From positions 1 through 32,205 of the forward strand of contig JAZDLQ010000107.1 of the NCBI GenBank assembly GCA_043801855.1: a stretch of DNA of 32,205 bases. Reading direction: 5' to 3'. The translations under genes and the position numbers were made by a program. The DNA is from CAYTWW01 sp043801855. Lineage in GTDB: Archaea; Nanobdellota; Nanobdellia; Woesearchaeales; GW2011-AR15. Shown here one piece after another: positions 15,164 to 23,450 of this stretch (position 1 is the first letter of the stretch; every line of letters begins with the position of its first letter). The notes under the pieces are model-generated. The model was not told where the DNA came from. It saw nothing but the letters and a program-made list of their open reading frames with translations, and made no database searches.

Positions 15164-15238
15164 GTATCTTAATGGTCATCGCAATTTCTTGCTCATCATA
15201 CCTAAGCCTATCCCGTTTGGCCACTCCGGCACCCCCTC
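15120..15238 (-). tRNA. tRNA-Leu(UAG) with intron
   Basis: Acceptor GAGGGGG (15238-15232) pairs with CCCCCTC (15127-15121); discriminator A at 15120, no encoded CCA. Anticodon stem ATAGG/CCTAT. After splicing the loop is CTTAGGA, giving anticodon TAG (reads CUA). A long variable arm (GGC/GCC) and T arm TAGGG/CCCTA with loop TTCAAAT make it a class II tRNA; with anticodon and discriminator A this is tRNA-Leu. Its 3' 44 bases come from the integrated element. Confidence 0.94.
15166..15200 (-). other. tRNA-Leu intron with bulge-helix-bulge motif
   Basis: 35 bases between positions 37 and 38. The central helix CTTA/TAAG is perfect, and the bulges are GGT and ATA, cut after the second base. An inner ATG/CAT helix and a hairpin GCAA-loop-TTGC complete a near-ideal archaeal splice substrate. 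Confidence 0.88.
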
Positions 15239-15262
15239 GGGACATTCTCTAAGAATTATCGA

Positions 15263-15273
15263 GATATATAAAA
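15263..15273 (-). promoter_or_regulatory. TATA box for tRNA-Leu
   Basis: TTTTATATATC on the minus strand, about 25-35 bases before the tRNA 5' end. Confidence 0.7.
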
Positions 15274-15371
15274 GGTTTTTGGTAGAGCTAAATCAAATGT
15301 TTAGCCACGCGTAAAGTAATGCATTAAAAAACTAAAAAATTTATTAAATGCAAATTAATTATAATTAGTTA

Positions 15372-16886
15372 ATGGCTAGAAAAATAATGTTTGCTCTTTT
15401 TCTAATTCTAATTTTAATGTATGGCTGTAATAAGCAAACTCCTACTCCACAGCCGACTGCAACACCAACGCCAAATGCAGATACGGAGTCTACATCACCT
15501 GAAATTACTGAAATTAGTCCATCTCCGGTTGTGTCACAACAGTCATTCTCTATTAAGGTAAAAAATCTTGGGACAAGTAAAGAGGATATATTGTCAATTA
15601 CCTTCAACATGGCAGGATACATGAAAACCTACTTTATTGATACTCTTAGCAGTAAGATCTCTGTTGAGAATGAATTAATGACAATTGATAATTTAATTTT
15701 ACCAATTTGCATTGATACTGGACAGCATGAATTAAAAATTAAGACAACAAAAGGCGAAGCTAAAAAAGATTTTCAAGCGCAAAAAGTTAGATCAGTAGCT
15801 GTTAATAGTCCGCCAAATATTGTAGAAATAAGAGCTAAAGAAGGTAAAATTGTACAGGAAAAAGATACAATAATGAAAAATGAAGCTTACACAATTTCAG
15901 GAAAAAACATGGAACTATCCTCAATTGATTTATATAATGAGAGGTTTGAATTAACCAAATCTATAAAATGTGTTTATAGTACCGAAGAAATAATAGCAAT
16001 TACAAAGGGTCAGAGTTATTGTCATTATATAAGTTCACCTAATGATTATACAAGATATTCATTTTTTATTGCCGATGAAGTTAAAGACAGCCAATACAAT
16101 TTAATAGCAACAAAAACTATTAAAAGTAACGATATTGAGTCAATCTGTCATAGCGAGAATTTTATTATTAATCTAAAAAGTAAAGCAAGTGACGAACCGG
16201 TATCACTCACTCCAATAATTATCGAAATCATACCTTCAAATGGAGATTCATACACAAAGTTAGATATTAAGGGTAAAAACTTTGGAATAGAAGTAGAAGA
16301 ATTATTTATAATACCATCACAAACTATTGAAAGTAGAAATATCAATGAAGTGACTAAATACAGGCTAGTATATTATAGATCATCAGATAGTCTTATGTAC
16401 ATAAGTGACAGCGATATTACAAGTGTGGCAGCTCCTTTTTGTCTTAAGAATGGGAATTATGATATTTATGTTAAGACTAACAATGGGTTGAGTAATTCAA
16501 AGGTATACAAACTTGAGAACAAAGAGGATTTTAAACTTGATATCCCAGTTATTTCTAAACTAAGTAAGAATGAAGGAAAACCAGGTACAAAAATAGATTT
16601 GGAAGGCAATAATTTAATACAGGTAAAAGGCTTGTTTTTTATCTCAGGCGACAAATACAGCCAGGTAAAAATTCCAGTGGATTCATATAATATAGAAAAT
16701 GATAACAAGATAAATAATATTATTATTCCAAAGCAAACCAGTGGCGTATTATTCTATTATTTAGTCGCGTCTTTTAAGCCGAAAGAAAATTCATATGAGA
16801 CTTGTGAAAGTGGGTATAATGATGAAGTGAAATTTACTATTCTGTCTTCAACTGCTCAAACTGGGCTGGCGTCAGAATTAATCTAG
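15372..16886 (+). CDS. Lipoprotein with IPT/TIG-like repeats
   Basis: 504 aa. A signal peptide with lipobox MYGC (C19) is followed by a Pro/Thr linker (about 22-40) and a chain of beta domains. IPT/TIG-like starts are visible at PEITEISPSPV (about 44), PNIVEIRA (about 155), PIIIEIIPSNGDSYTKLDIKGKNFG (about 280-305) and PVISKLSKNEGKPGTKIDLEGNNL (about 393-416). It is probably an extracellular, lipid-anchored adhesion or ligand-binding protein. It lies just beyond the tRNA-Leu promoter and outside the integrated element. Confidence 0.75.
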   Translation: MARKIMFALFLILILMYGCNKQTPTPQPTATPTPNADTESTSPEITEISPSPVVSQQSFSIKVKNLGTSKEDILSITFNMAGYMKTYFIDTLSSKISVENELMTIDNLILPICIDTGQHELKIKTTKGEAKKDFQAQKVRSVAVNSPPNIVEIRAKEGKIVQEKDTIMKNEAYTISGKNMELSSIDLYNERFELTKSIKCVYSTEEIIAITKGQSYCHYISSPNDYTRYSFFIADEVKDSQYNLIATKTIKSNDIESICHSENFIINLKSKASDEPVSLTPIIIEIIPSNGDSYTKLDIKGKNFGIEVEELFIIPSQTIESRNINEVTKYRLVYYRSSDSLMYISDSDITSVAAPFCLKNGNYDIYVKTNNGLSNSKVYKLENKEDFKLDIPVISKLSKNEGKPGTKIDLEGNNLIQVKGLFFISGDKYSQVKIPVDSYNIENDNKINNIIIPKQTSGVLFYYLVASFKPKENSYETCESGYNDEVKFTILSSTAQTGLASELI

Positions 16887-16913
16887 CCAAGTAATCTTAT
16901 TTATAATTAACAA

Positions 16914-17897
16914 TTATCTCCATCTAACCCTAACATCATCAGTCCTTTCATAAGGAAGTATTTCTGTTTTTTCTATTTTTGCTCTTGCGCCAGATTTATA
17001 CATTAATAAACCAAGATGCGCAATCATTGCAGCATTATCTACCAAATATTGGTTCTCCGGGATAAAGCATTTCGCATCTCTCTCTTCGCACATTATTCTG
17101 CACATCTCCTGCAAGCGCCTATTACATGCAACTCCTCCGCCAAGCAGTAGCTCTTTTTTTTCGCAGTGGGCAATAGCGCGCTCACTTACTTCAACAAGCA
17201 TTGCAAACGCTGTCTCCTGGAGTGAAAAACATAAATCTTCTTTTGAATATTTTTTGGAATTGTATTTCTGCTTAAGGTTAGTCAAAAGCCCTCCAAACGA
17301 TACATCCATTCCCTTAACTGCATAAGGAAGCTCAATTAGGTTTTTTCCAAGTTTTGCCAATTCTTCAATTTTTGGCCCGCCGGGAAAACCTAGCGATAAC
17401 TCACGCGCAAATGAATCAAGAAAATTTCCGATTCCATTGTCAAGAGTTTCACCAAATATCCTGTATTTGCCGCCTTCATACGCTATAACTTGTGTGTTTG
17501 CACCAGACGCATAAAGCAAAACAGGGTCTTTGCAATCCGGAAAAAGCATCCTTCCAATTTCAAGATGGGCAACGCAATGGTTAACACCAATAATTGGTTT
17601 TTTTAAAACAACAGACATGCTTCTTGCAACAATTGCACCAATTCTTAGGCAATGGCCAAGTCCTGGACCTTGCGAGAATGTAATCAAATCAATTTCTGAT
17701 GCTTTTTTTTTTGATTTGTCAATTGCTTCTTTAATCACAATATCGCATATTTCTGCATGATGCATTGCAACCTCTGCTGGAACCATTCCTCCGGAATCTG
17801 TTGTGAATGCATTCTTGACATTAGATAAGACAATATTATTTTCAATTACAGATGCACCAAATGTATGTGCTGTTGATTCTATGCCAAGGACTATCAT
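16914..17897 (-). CDS. kae1: Kae1, tRNA threonylcarbamoyladenosine (t6A) synthesis subunit
   Basis: 327 aa. It is the catalytic subunit of the KEOPS complex, which transfers threonylcarbamoyl to A37 of tRNAs reading ANN codons, including the tRNA-Ile in this window. Metal ligands H107 and H111 (GVNHCVAHLE) and D288 (LVDNAAMIAH) are present, as are the N-terminal LGIESTAHTFG and GGGVACNRRL blocks. The protein ends at the Kae1 domain, so it lacks the Bud32 kinase fused to it in some archaea. Other KEOPS genes are not in the window. Confidence 0.96.
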   Translation of the reverse strand: MIVLGIESTAHTFGASVIENNIVLSNVKNAFTTDSGGMVPAEVAMHHAEICDIVIKEAIDKSKKKASEIDLITFSQGPGLGHCLRIGAIVARSMSVVLKKPIIGVNHCVAHLEIGRMLFPDCKDPVLLYASGANTQVIAYEGGKYRIFGETLDNGIGNFLDSFARELSLGFPGGPKIEELAKLGKNLIELPYAVKGMDVSFGGLLTNLKQKYNSKKYSKEDLCFSLQETAFAMLVEVSERAIAHCEKKELLLGGGVACNRRLQEMCRIMCEERDAKCFIPENQYLVDNAAMIAHLGLLMYKSGARAKIEKTEILPYERTDDVRVRWR

Positions 17898-17943
17898 GAT
17901 TTTCTATTAAAAAACATTCTAATTATTAAATTTATATTATCTA

Positions 17944-18597
17944 TTAGTTTTCTTTGCTGCAAAAATCGTAGATAATACCAAGGTTAGCGCCACCGATAAT
18001 TACCCAGATAATATCTTCTATTGGTAGTCCAAAAACAGTAATTCCTATAAGATTATTAATAAGCCAGTCTTTTGAAAACCATCCCGGGTTAAGCAAGCTT
18101 GGAATCACATATGCAGGAATTAAAAAAATCATTGTAAAAATTCCCGAATAAATTGCAGGTTTGGTTAACTTTGAATTACTAAATATCATTATTGCCAGTA
18201 AAACACTTGCAGTGATACCTGCTGCAAAAAACGAGTGTAACCCTGCAGACATAAGTAACCAGGTTGACAGATAAGCATATACTACAATTATAAAAAATCT
18301 ATTGTAAGAAAAATATTTTTTATTAGCCTCAACTTTAGCGAATATATGTGCTGATGCTGCTGCAATTCCTGAAAGAAAAAAACCAAACATAAAATCTTCT
18401 ATTCCAATGTATGTATGAGTAATTGTAAGAGGCCTCCACCAATCGCTATTGTAAAAAAATGCACTTAAAAATCCTGCTATTGCACAAAGAAAACTAATAA
18501 GTAACATCTGTTTTCGCAAGTTTTGTTTAATAATAAAAAAAGCTGTCCAAATAATACCCATCACTAGGCATCCTATAAAATAGCTATACTCAAACAT
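17944..18597 (-). CDS. Lycopene-cyclase-domain-like membrane protein
   Basis: 217 aa with about seven membrane helices. Two similar motifs, PLTITHTYIGIEDFMFGF (about 56-73) and TVFGLPIEDIIWVI (about 188-201), match the paired P-(I/L)-E-(D/E) pattern of the heterodimeric-type lycopene cyclase domain (CrtYc/CrtYd). The family cyclises ends of carotenoids. No other carotenoid gene is nearby, so a different isoprenoid or lipid substrate is possible. Confidence 0.6.
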   Translation of the reverse strand: MFEYSYFIGCLVMGIIWTAFFIIKQNLRKQMLLISFLCAIAGFLSAFFYNSDWWRPLTITHTYIGIEDFMFGFFLSGIAAASAHIFAKVEANKKYFSYNRFFIIVVYAYLSTWLLMSAGLHSFFAAGITASVLLAIMIFSNSKLTKPAIYSGIFTMIFLIPAYVIPSLLNPGWFSKDWLINNLIGITVFGLPIEDIIWVIIGGANLGIIYDFCSKEN

Positions 18598-18630
18598 ATT
18601 AAAAACTCAAATTATTAGTTAATATAAAAC

Positions 18631-18861
18631 TTATCTAGAAATTATCTGTTCAATCGCTTTTTCAATTTTTGCGCTCATATTATAGCCATTCTCTTTGCAG
18701 TATTTCCTGAATTTCTCCATTAAAGATTTGTCAATAGTGAAATTTACCCTATCTTTAGTTCTTATTTTTCCTGTTTTTTCAAACTCAATTAAGCTATCAA
18801 AAAAAGGCTTATCTTCTTTTGCAATCTTTTCTGCGACTTTTAAAAAGTTATCTGATGACAT
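18631..18861 (-). CDS. RHH-like antitoxin paired with the Fic gene
   Basis: 76 aa. The C-terminal half (RVNFTIDKSLMEKFRKYCKENGYNMSAKIEKAIEQII) fits a ribbon-helix-helix DNA-binding domain. The N-terminal helix (about 1-36) could bind and neutralise the Fic protein. The start overlaps the end of the Fic gene by 14 bases, indicating translation coupling. The order, toxin first, is the reverse of classical phd-doc. Confidence 0.72.
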   Translation of the reverse strand: MSSDNFLKVAEKIAKEDKPFFDSLIEFEKTGKIRTKDRVNFTIDKSLMEKFRKYCKENGYNMSAKIEKAIEQIISR

Positions 18862-19201
18862 TTTTTATTTTTTCCTCAATCTTATTTATACTTGTTGTAT
18901 TTTCAAGCAGCATTTCCTTAATCGTATTTGCAAGCTTGCTATCGTCTGTTTTGCATTTTTCGATATCTGCATAAGTTTTTATTAATAACGCAGCTGTTCT
19001 TTTATTGCCTTCTATAAATACGTGGTCAAGCAATATTGCCCTGACAACATAGGCAAGTGCTTTAATCCAGTTTTCAGTTCTTTTTGCATAGCTTAACGCA
19101 AAATCTAGGCTTGCCTCATTATGAAAATCTCCACTGTCAAATTGCTGATTTAAGTATAAAATATCTTTTTTGTTCAATATAAATTTAGTTTTTGAATACA
19201 T
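18848..19201 (-). CDS. Fic/Doc-family protein, putative toxin
   Basis: 117 aa. The Fic motif is H60-V-F-I-E-G-N-K-R-T69, with catalytic His and the GNKR phosphate-binding loop intact. Size and sequence fit Doc-type proteins, which phosphorylate translation factor EF-Tu in bacteria; the archaeal target is unknown. It forms an operon with the RHH gene downstream. A 10-bp palindrome TATACGTATA lies 4 bases upstream of the start codon and could be the autoregulatory operator. Confidence 0.86.
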   Translation of the reverse strand: MYSKTKFILNKKDILYLNQQFDSGDFHNEASLDFALSYAKRTENWIKALAYVVRAILLDHVFIEGNKRTAALLIKTYADIEKCKTDDSKLANTIKEMLLENTTSINKIEEKIKNVIR

Positions 19202-19291
19202 TTATATACGTATAAGTGTGTATTTATTTTTAAATTTTTTGCTTTTATAAGCACACCTTTTTTAAAAATAGTATTTTTCTTTTGTTGTTAG
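19202..19291. promoter_or_regulatory. Divergent promoter region of the Fic operon and Lhr gene
   Basis: It contains the palindrome TATACGTATA (19205-19214) near the Fic start. TTTAAAAATA at 19261-19270 lies about 26 bases before the Lhr start, as for a leaderless gene. GCTTTTATAAGC (19241-19252) is a further imperfect palindrome. Confidence 0.5.
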
Positions 19292-22200
19292 ATGATTAAA
19301 TACCAGAAATCACCATACATTGACGAGGAGATTTTTGCTACGATGCACCCTTTTGTCAAAGAGTGGTGGAAAAACAAATTCACTAGTTTTTCAGCACCAC
19401 AAAAGTATGGCATAATCCCAATCCATAATAGAGAAAATACTTTAATTTTTGCATCAACCGGTTCAGGAAAGACGCTCACTGCATTTGCTTCAATCATAAA
19501 TGAGCTTACGTTTCTCTCTGAAAAGGGCCTGCTTGAAGATAGGGTTTATTGCGTATATATAAGCCCGCTAAAAGCGCTTTCAAGAGATATAAATATTAAC
19601 TTAAAAGAGCCGCTCTCCGGGATAAAAAAAATTGCAAAACAGAATAATACTAAGATTGATATAAGGGTGGCAGTAAGGACTGGAGACACGACAAGTTCAA
19701 AAAAAGCAGGCATGCTGAAAAATCCTCCGCACATTTTGATTACAACTCCTGAGAGCTTTGCAATTGTTTTATCATCAAAAAGATTCAGGGAAAAATTAGC
19801 CAAGGTTGAATGGATGATAGTTGATGAGATACATGCTCTAGCGTCGTCAAAAAGAGGAGTCCATCTGTCGCTATCTATTGAAAGGCTTGCAGCAATAACA
19901 AAGTTTTCTAGAATCGGCCTCTCAGCAACTGTTGCGCCACTAGAGGAAGTTGCAAAATATCTAGTCGGAAAAAATGATGCTGGCCTTGATAATGATTGTA
20001 CAATAGTTGATGCACAATTTGAGAAAAAAATGGATTTAAGGGTTCTTTGCCCTGTTCCTAACCTTATTGATTCGCCGCATGATGTAACAATTAACAAAAT
20101 GTATGAACTGATAAATTCACTTGTTCAGCTACATAGGACAACCTTAATTTTCACAAACACAAGGTCAGCTACTGAGCGGGTTGTGCATACATTAAAAGAC
20201 AAATATCCTAAAATATACACTGAAAAATCCGGCGAAGCAAATTCAAAATCACTTATAGGTGCGCATCACGGTAGCCTTTCTACAGCACATAGGTTGATGA
20301 TTGAAGACCAGCTTAAGGCAGGCCAATTGAAATGCATTGTAAGTTCAACCTCACTGGAGCTTGGCATTGACATAGGATATATTGACTTAGTGATTTTACT
20401 TGGAAGCCCAAAATCTGTTGCAAGGGCGATGCAAAGAATCGGAAGATCAGGCCACCAGCTTCATGATACTGCGAAAGGAAGAATTATTGTTTTAGATAGA
20501 GATGATTTGGTTGAATGCGCAGTTCTATTAAAAGCAGCAATTGAAAAAAAGATTGATAAAATTGATATTCCTAAAACCTGCCTTGATGTTTTGGCACAGC
20601 AATTATTTGGAATGGCAGTTGAGCGCATACATTCTATAGAAGAGGCATATGTTATTGTAAAAAGAAGCTATTGCTATTCTGGTCTTAAAAGAAGTGATTT
20701 TGATGAAGCGCTTAATTATCTGGCAGGTGAATATGTATCACTTGAAGACAGGCATGTCTATGCAAAGATTTGGCTTGATAAAGAGACAATGACATTTGGC
20801 GCAAGAAGCAGGATGGGAAGAGTCCTATATATGACAAATATTGGAACAATTCCTGAGGAGTCGTACATCACTGTTAAAGTAGGAGATGAAATTGTAGGAA
20901 AACTTGATGAGAGTTTCCTTGAAAGATTAAAAAGAGGAGACGTCTTTGTCCTTGGCGGAGATACTTATGAGTTTCAGTTTGCAAGAGGAATGGTTGCGAC
21001 AGCCAAAACCAGTTCAGGAAGGCCGCCAACTGTCCCATCATGGTTTTCTGAGATGCTTCCGTTAAGCTTTGACCTTGCAATCGAGATACAAAAGCTGCGC
21101 CAGAATATTGAGCAGCAATTTATCTATAAAAAAAATAAGCCGGATATTGTTGACTTTATCAAGGGATATCTTTATGTCGATGAGTATGGAGCAAATTCAA
21201 TTTATGAATACCTATATGAGCAGCATAAGTTTTCAGAAATAGGCGGCGAAAGAACTCTTGTTGTTGAGCATTTCAAAGAGGATGATCGCAAATTTGTTGT
21301 ATTTAACTCCCTTTACGGAAGGCGCGTCAATGATGTTTTATCAAGGGCACTTGCTTTTGCAATCGCAAAAACAGAGCATAGGGATGTTGAAATCGCAATA
21401 AACGACAATGGCTTTATGCTTTCATACACGAAAAATCTGCAGGTAATCAAAGCATTTAACCTTTTATCTGCAGGAAGCCTTGATAAAGTGATGGAGCAGG
21501 CGCTTGACAAAACAGAGATTCTGCAGAGAAGATTTCGGCACTGCGCATCAAGGGCGCTTATGATTATCAGAAACTATCACGGCCACAAAAAAACTGTTGG
21601 AAAACAGCAGGTAGGTTCAATGCTGCTGCTCAATGCAGTCCGGCAAATTTCAAATGATTTTATTATTCTAAAAGAGGCGCGGCGTGAAATATTAGAGGAT
21701 TTGATGGATATAAAAAATGCAGCATTAGTCCTTAAGTTAATAAAAGATAAAAAAATTAAAATCTCTGAAAAATTTTTAGATTACCCAAGCCCTTTTTCAT
21801 TCAACCTGATTTTACAGGGATATTCTGATATATTCAAAATTGAAGACAGGGCTGATTTTTTAAAAAGAATGCATGAAAAAGTTCTTGCGCAAATAAACGG
21901 TGAACCTAAAAAAGAAGAGACTGCCAAGTTTTCATATCATGCAATATGGGATGAGATGCAGGAGAAGCGAAGGCTAAAAAAAATAGAGGAGATTGAGGAA
22001 TTAAAAACAATTGCTGCCAATCTTGAGGAAGTCTCTCTTATTGTAAAAGAAGCGCTTTATGATATGATTGATAACAAAACTGAATTTAGAAAAGAAGCTC
22101 TTGATATAATCAATGAAAAAAAAGATGATTTTCCGCAGTTGCTTAAAGAGTTTGTAGCAAAAAAGCTGCATGAGCTTGATGAGAAGACAATCCTATTAAA

Positions 22201-22405
22201 GCAGCTTAATAAGGCAGCATATAAAGAGCATCTTGAGAATGAGACAACAGCTGCAATAAAACGATTGATTGACAGTGAAAGAAGCGGGTTTTCAGGCTCA
22301 TTTATTTCATGGCTTACTAATTTTTTAAACGGGACAATTCCTTTTGTATGGGAAAAAGAACTTGTTATTTTTTTAAGAAAAGCGAAAGACGAGATTGACG
22401 CATAA
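19292..22405 (+). CDS. lhr: Lhr-type superfamily 2 helicase
   Basis: 1037 aa. Archaeal Lhr proteins are ATP-driven 3'-5' nucleic acid helicases linked to repair and RNA metabolism. Walker A is ASTGSGKT (54-61), motif II is DEIHAL (about 180), motif III is LSATVAP (about 211) and motif VI is QRIGRSGHQ (about 389-397). The Lhr winged helix and core extension follow. The last 170 residues are a charged helical tail (KRRLKKIEEIEELK...) beyond the usual core. The gene runs convergent to none of its neighbours and has its own leaderless promoter. Confidence 0.92.
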   Translation: MIKYQKSPYIDEEIFATMHPFVKEWWKNKFTSFSAPQKYGIIPIHNRENTLIFASTGSGKTLTAFASIINELTFLSEKGLLEDRVYCVYISPLKALSRDININLKEPLSGIKKIAKQNNTKIDIRVAVRTGDTTSSKKAGMLKNPPHILITTPESFAIVLSSKRFREKLAKVEWMIVDEIHALASSKRGVHLSLSIERLAAITKFSRIGLSATVAPLEEVAKYLVGKNDAGLDNDCTIVDAQFEKKMDLRVLCPVPNLIDSPHDVTINKMYELINSLVQLHRTTLIFTNTRSATERVVHTLKDKYPKIYTEKSGEANSKSLIGAHHGSLSTAHRLMIEDQLKAGQLKCIVSSTSLELGIDIGYIDLVILLGSPKSVARAMQRIGRSGHQLHDTAKGRIIVLDRDDLVECAVLLKAAIEKKIDKIDIPKTCLDVLAQQLFGMAVERIHSIEEAYVIVKRSYCYSGLKRSDFDEALNYLAGEYVSLEDRHVYAKIWLDKETMTFGARSRMGRVLYMTNIGTIPEESYITVKVGDEIVGKLDESFLERLKRGDVFVLGGDTYEFQFARGMVATAKTSSGRPPTVPSWFSEMLPLSFDLAIEIQKLRQNIEQQFIYKKNKPDIVDFIKGYLYVDEYGANSIYEYLYEQHKFSEIGGERTLVVEHFKEDDRKFVVFNSLYGRRVNDVLSRALAFAIAKTEHRDVEIAINDNGFMLSYTKNLQVIKAFNLLSAGSLDKVMEQALDKTEILQRRFRHCASRALMIIRNYHGHKKTVGKQQVGSMLLLNAVRQISNDFIILKEARREILEDLMDIKNAALVLKLIKDKKIKISEKFLDYPSPFSFNLILQGYSDIFKIEDRADFLKRMHEKVLAQINGEPKKEETAKFSYHAIWDEMQEKRRLKKIEEIEELKTIAANLEEVSLIVKEALYDMIDNKTEFRKEALDIINEKKDDFPQLLKEFVAKKLHELDEKTILLKQLNKAAYKEHLENETTAAIKRLIDSERSGFSGSFISWLTNFLNGTIPFVWEKELVIFLRKAKDEIDA

Positions 22406-22433
22406 GTATTATTCAAAACAATTAAATATTTAA

Positions 22434-22448
22434 GTAAGTATTCCTTAC
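22434..22448 (+). promoter_or_regulatory. Palindromic candidate operator of the AbrB/PIN pair
   Basis: GTAAG-TATTC-CTTAC lies directly after a TATA-like AATTAAATATTTAA (about 22420-22433) and before the AbrB gene. Such a site would suit autoregulation by the antitoxin. Confidence 0.5.
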
Positions 22449-22479
22449 AATAAGAATAAATGAAATTTAGAGGATTAAA

Positions 22480-22728
22480 ATGGCTGTTGAAACAATAAAA
22501 ATGTCATCAAAAGGGCAGGTTGTCATACCAAAAGATATTAGGGACATGATTGGTGCAAATGAAGATACAATATTTGCAGTAACAAACAGCAAAGACACAG
22601 TTGTATTAAAAAAAATAGAAATACCTACTAAAGACGAGCTAATAAGCCAGCTTAAAATTATTGCAGAGCAGGGCAAAACAAGATTGCAGAAAAAAGGGAT
22701 CAGCGAGTCAGATTTACAGAAAAAATGA
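22480..22728 (+). CDS. AbrB/SpoVT-type antitoxin
   Basis: 82 aa. Residues 1-47 form the swapped-hairpin DNA-binding fold (MSSKGQVVIPKDIRDMIGA). The C-terminal helix (about 49-82) probably wraps the PIN toxin. GAGG lies 7 bases before the ATG. Its stop overlaps the PIN start (ATGA), a classical toxin-antitoxin arrangement. Confidence 0.92.
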   Translation: MAVETIKMSSKGQVVIPKDIRDMIGANEDTIFAVTNSKDTVVLKKIEIPTKDELISQLKIIAEQGKTRLQKKGISESDLQKK

Positions 22729-23126
22729 ATGTCACGTTTGACAACAATGTGCTTCTATCATCTACATTATGGGATGGAAGTGTTTCTCAGAAGCTTTTGT
22801 TTGATTTGATACGAAGAGGAGATATAAAAATTTGTGTATCAAATGAGATACTGGATGATTACAAGAAGGTTTTGAAGCGCGATTTTGAATATGCTGAAGG
22901 GGAAGTTGCAACAATTTTAAAAACAGTTTATAGCTTTGTGACAATTATTGAAGTTAAAGAAAAGATTCAGATTGTATTTGACGACTCAGATGATGATGCC
23001 ATAATTTCATGTGCTGTTGCTTCTGAATCAAAATATGTTATAACATATGATGAGCATCTTTTAAAAATAAAACAATATAAAGAAATAAGAATAATAACTC
23101 CCGAAGCGGCCAGAGCGATAATCTGA
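22725..23126 (+). CDS. PIN-domain ribonuclease toxin
   Basis: 133 aa, one PIN domain with the acidic metal-binding residues D6, E41, D91 and D109 in place (VTFDNNVLL; SNEILDDY; DSDDDAII; ITYDEHLL). It belongs to the PIN_3/VapC-like group and should cut RNA when freed from the AbrB partner encoded just upstream with a 4-base overlap. Confidence 0.92.
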   Translation: MNVTFDNNVLLSSTLWDGSVSQKLLFDLIRRGDIKICVSNEILDDYKKVLKRDFEYAEGEVATILKTVYSFVTIIEVKEKIQIVFDDSDDDAIISCAVASESKYVITYDEHLLKIKQYKEIRIITPEAARAII

Positions 23127-23134
23127 TGAAAGGC

Positions 23135-23314
23135 TTATCTCTGCCTCATCCTATCAATTTTACTTACTTCATCAATAAGCTTTTTTGCTGTATTTTGCGT
23201 ATCAACTTCAACTGACCCTGCTGCTCCGCAATACGGGCACTGCTTAAAGGAAATGTTCTCGTCTCTTGAAAATTTATAATTGCATTTTTTGCAGAAATAT
23301 TTTACTTTTGCCAT
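23135..23314 (-). CDS. Small zinc-ribbon protein
   Basis: 59 aa, read by eye. Two CxxC pairs (FCKKCNY, residues 8-11, and QCPYCG, residues 27-30) form a zinc ribbon. The C-terminal half is a helical segment (TAKKLIDEVSKIDRMRQR). Start ATG 23312-23314, stop TAA 23135-23137. Small proteins of this kind often bind RNA, DNA or a partner protein; the role here is unknown. It is convergent with the PIN gene, 8 bases away. Confidence 0.8.
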   Translation of the reverse strand: MAKVKYFCKKCNYKFSRDENISFKQCPYCGAAGSVEVDTQNTAKKLIDEVSKIDRMRQR

Positions 23315-23450
23315 ATTTTTTGATATGCAATAGGATTATATAAATTTTGTTGTGGAATGATGGATTTATCATGGTTGTAAAATTAATTGAATGTAGAAAT
23401 ATTCCAATTCAATGCTTTTAAAAGTAAAGTGTGTTTACCAAGATTTAAAC

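Noticed and set aside
15164..15245. N-terminal part of the integrase frame running through tRNA-Leu
   Set aside because: This part is the tRNA gene itself. The true N-terminus of the integrase is at 9331-9540, in frame with the repeat.
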